From Endozoicomonadaceae bacterium (lineage in GTDB: Bacteria; Pseudomonadota; Gammaproteobacteria; Pseudomonadales; Endozoicomonadaceae), in the NCBI GenBank assembly GCA_015163815.1, contig JAAOIJ010000057.1, forward strand, positions 1-7,657: 7,657 nt of DNA. The letters are read 5' to 3'. Positions 7,186 to 7,657 of this stretch are shown here, one piece after another. The notes under the pieces were generated by a model. The model was not told where the DNA came from and made no database searches. It was given only the letters and a program-made list of their open reading frames with translations. The position numbers were made by a program, and so were the translations under genes. Within the stretch, counting starts at the first letter, position 1; every line of letters starts with the position of its first letter.

Positions 7186-7323
7186 GAGACCTTTGCAATA
7201 AGCAGTGCAATGAATAATTTATGTGTTTTTTTATTCAAACAATACATAAATTACTTCATTTTTTAAACTATTTTAATAAAAAAATCATATCAGGAGTCTT
7301 TGTTGTCTTATTGCAAGGGTCTC
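7186..7323. mobile_element. MITE-like non-autonomous element, copy 2 (inverted)
   Basis: A 138-bp element, in opposite orientation to the copy at 6260-6398 and about 96% identical to it: four substitutions inside, one base lost in the T-run, and one change in the right terminal repeat (GGGTCTC instead of AGGTCTC). Its own direct repeat AGACT flanks it (7181-7185 and 7324-7328). Because the duplication differs from that of copy 1, the two were inserted separately. The apparent 65-residue minus-strand reading frame starting at 7247 begins inside this element and is not treated as a gene. Confidence 0.85.
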
Positions 7324-7437
7324 AGACTATTATTTTCATCTATTTCAGCACAGGCCATAACCGTGACAAAACTCTGAAATCAGATCATCAATTCCAACAG
7401 AATATTGCATTATGTTGACTTGCATATCGAGAGCGTA

Positions 7438-7456
7438 TCCTCAATCTGAAAATCAT
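7438..7456 (+). repeat. Left terminal inverted repeat of the IS carrying the transposase
   Basis: TCCTCAATCTGAAAATCAT is the exact reverse complement of window positions 1-19. It lies 63 bp before the transposase ATG at 7520, a plausible place for the left end of an IS5-type element. The outer boundary may be a few bases further left, since GCG at 7433-7435 also matches the other copy after two mismatches. Confidence 0.55.
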
Positions 7457-7489
7457 GTATAGGTTACTTTTTACTTTAAAATAAACGAC

Positions 7490-7511
7490 ACTCTTTTTTA
7501 AAAAAAAGAGT
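7490..7511. promoter_or_regulatory. Palindromic hairpin in the leader of the transposase
   Basis: ACTCTTTTTT (7490-7499) is the complement of AAAAAAGAGT (7502-7511), a 10-bp stem around two bases, just upstream of the transposase start. Hairpins in this position in insertion sequences can block transcription or translation arriving from outside. The stem is mostly A-T and therefore weak. Confidence 0.35.
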
Positions 7512-7519
7512 AGTAACTT

Positions 7520-7657
7520 ATGATTAGAGATTTTTTAACTGATATTCTTTGGGAAAAAATACAAATCATTATGAAAAAAAATCAATGTCATCGATGGAAA
7601 AATGATCGACATGTTATATCTGCTATATTATGGAAATTACATACAGGCTCTCCTTGG
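7520..7657 (+). CDS. IS5-family transposase, N-terminal part, cut by the window edge
   Basis: The first 46 codons are open to the edge of the window. MIRDFLTDILWEKIQIIM, then DRHVISAILWKLHTGSPW, matches the conserved N-terminal (DUF4096-type) domain of IS5-family transposases, whose usual form is LTDxxWExI followed by RxxLxGILWxLRTGxPW. The DDE catalytic residues lie outside the window, so whether the gene is complete cannot be seen. AAGAG (7506-7510) is a weak ribosome binding site nine bases before the ATG. Confidence 0.8.
   Translation, partial: MIRDFLTDILWEKIQIIMKKNQCHRWKNDRHVISAILWKLHTGSPW

Noticed and set aside
7050..7247. 65-residue minus-strand frame starting MYCLNKKTHK
   Set aside because: It starts inside MITE copy 2 and crosses its terminal repeat into flanking DNA; the first part recurs in copy 1 with a different continuation, so it is not a single gene.
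6260..7323. The two MITE copies as ends of one composite transposon
   Set aside because: Each copy has its own matching flanking duplication (AGGCT and AGACT), so they inserted independently.

Overview
The window is strongly AT-rich and holds five intact protein genes, the start of a transposase, two copies of a short inverted-repeat element, and one insertion-sequence end at each edge. The protein families point to a gammaproteobacterium: a Legionella/Coxiella-like exonuclease III relative, an NhaC-type antiporter and a QmcA-NfeD pair. The low GC, the eukaryote-like MACPF protein and the density of mobile and decaying DNA suggest a host-associated or intracellular member, perhaps Legionellales. 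This placement is inference from recognised motifs, not from a search.

Left to right: positions 1-19 are the end of an insertion sequence whose inverted match lies at 7438-7456. A gene-free stretch follows up to 527. An intact exonuclease III-fold gene (528-1310, +) has lost four key active-site residues and probably encodes a pseudoenzyme. Two hairpins follow it. An NhaC-family Na+/H+ antiporter gene (1508-3094, +) runs tail-to-tail into, and overlaps by 71 bp, a small operon on the minus strand: qmcA (SPFH/band 7 membrane protein) followed by nfeD.

Upstream of qmcA, on the same strand but with its own terminator and ribosome binding site, lies the most striking gene: a 520-residue protein with a MACPF/perforin signature and no signal peptide (4586-6148, -). 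It is a candidate pore-forming toxin or secreted effector.

From 6150 to the end the DNA is accessory. Two nearly identical 138-139 bp non-autonomous elements with 17-bp terminal inverted repeats lie in opposite orientation at 6260-6398 and 7186-7323. Each has its own target duplication, and both sit in the same kind of target, ATAG-R-CTAT. The roughly 790 bp between them has no intact gene and looks like decayed coding DNA. The window ends inside the N-terminal part of an IS5-family transposase.

QmcA and NfeD very likely act together in the inner membrane. No functional link is visible between the antiporter, the exonuclease-like protein and the MACPF protein.
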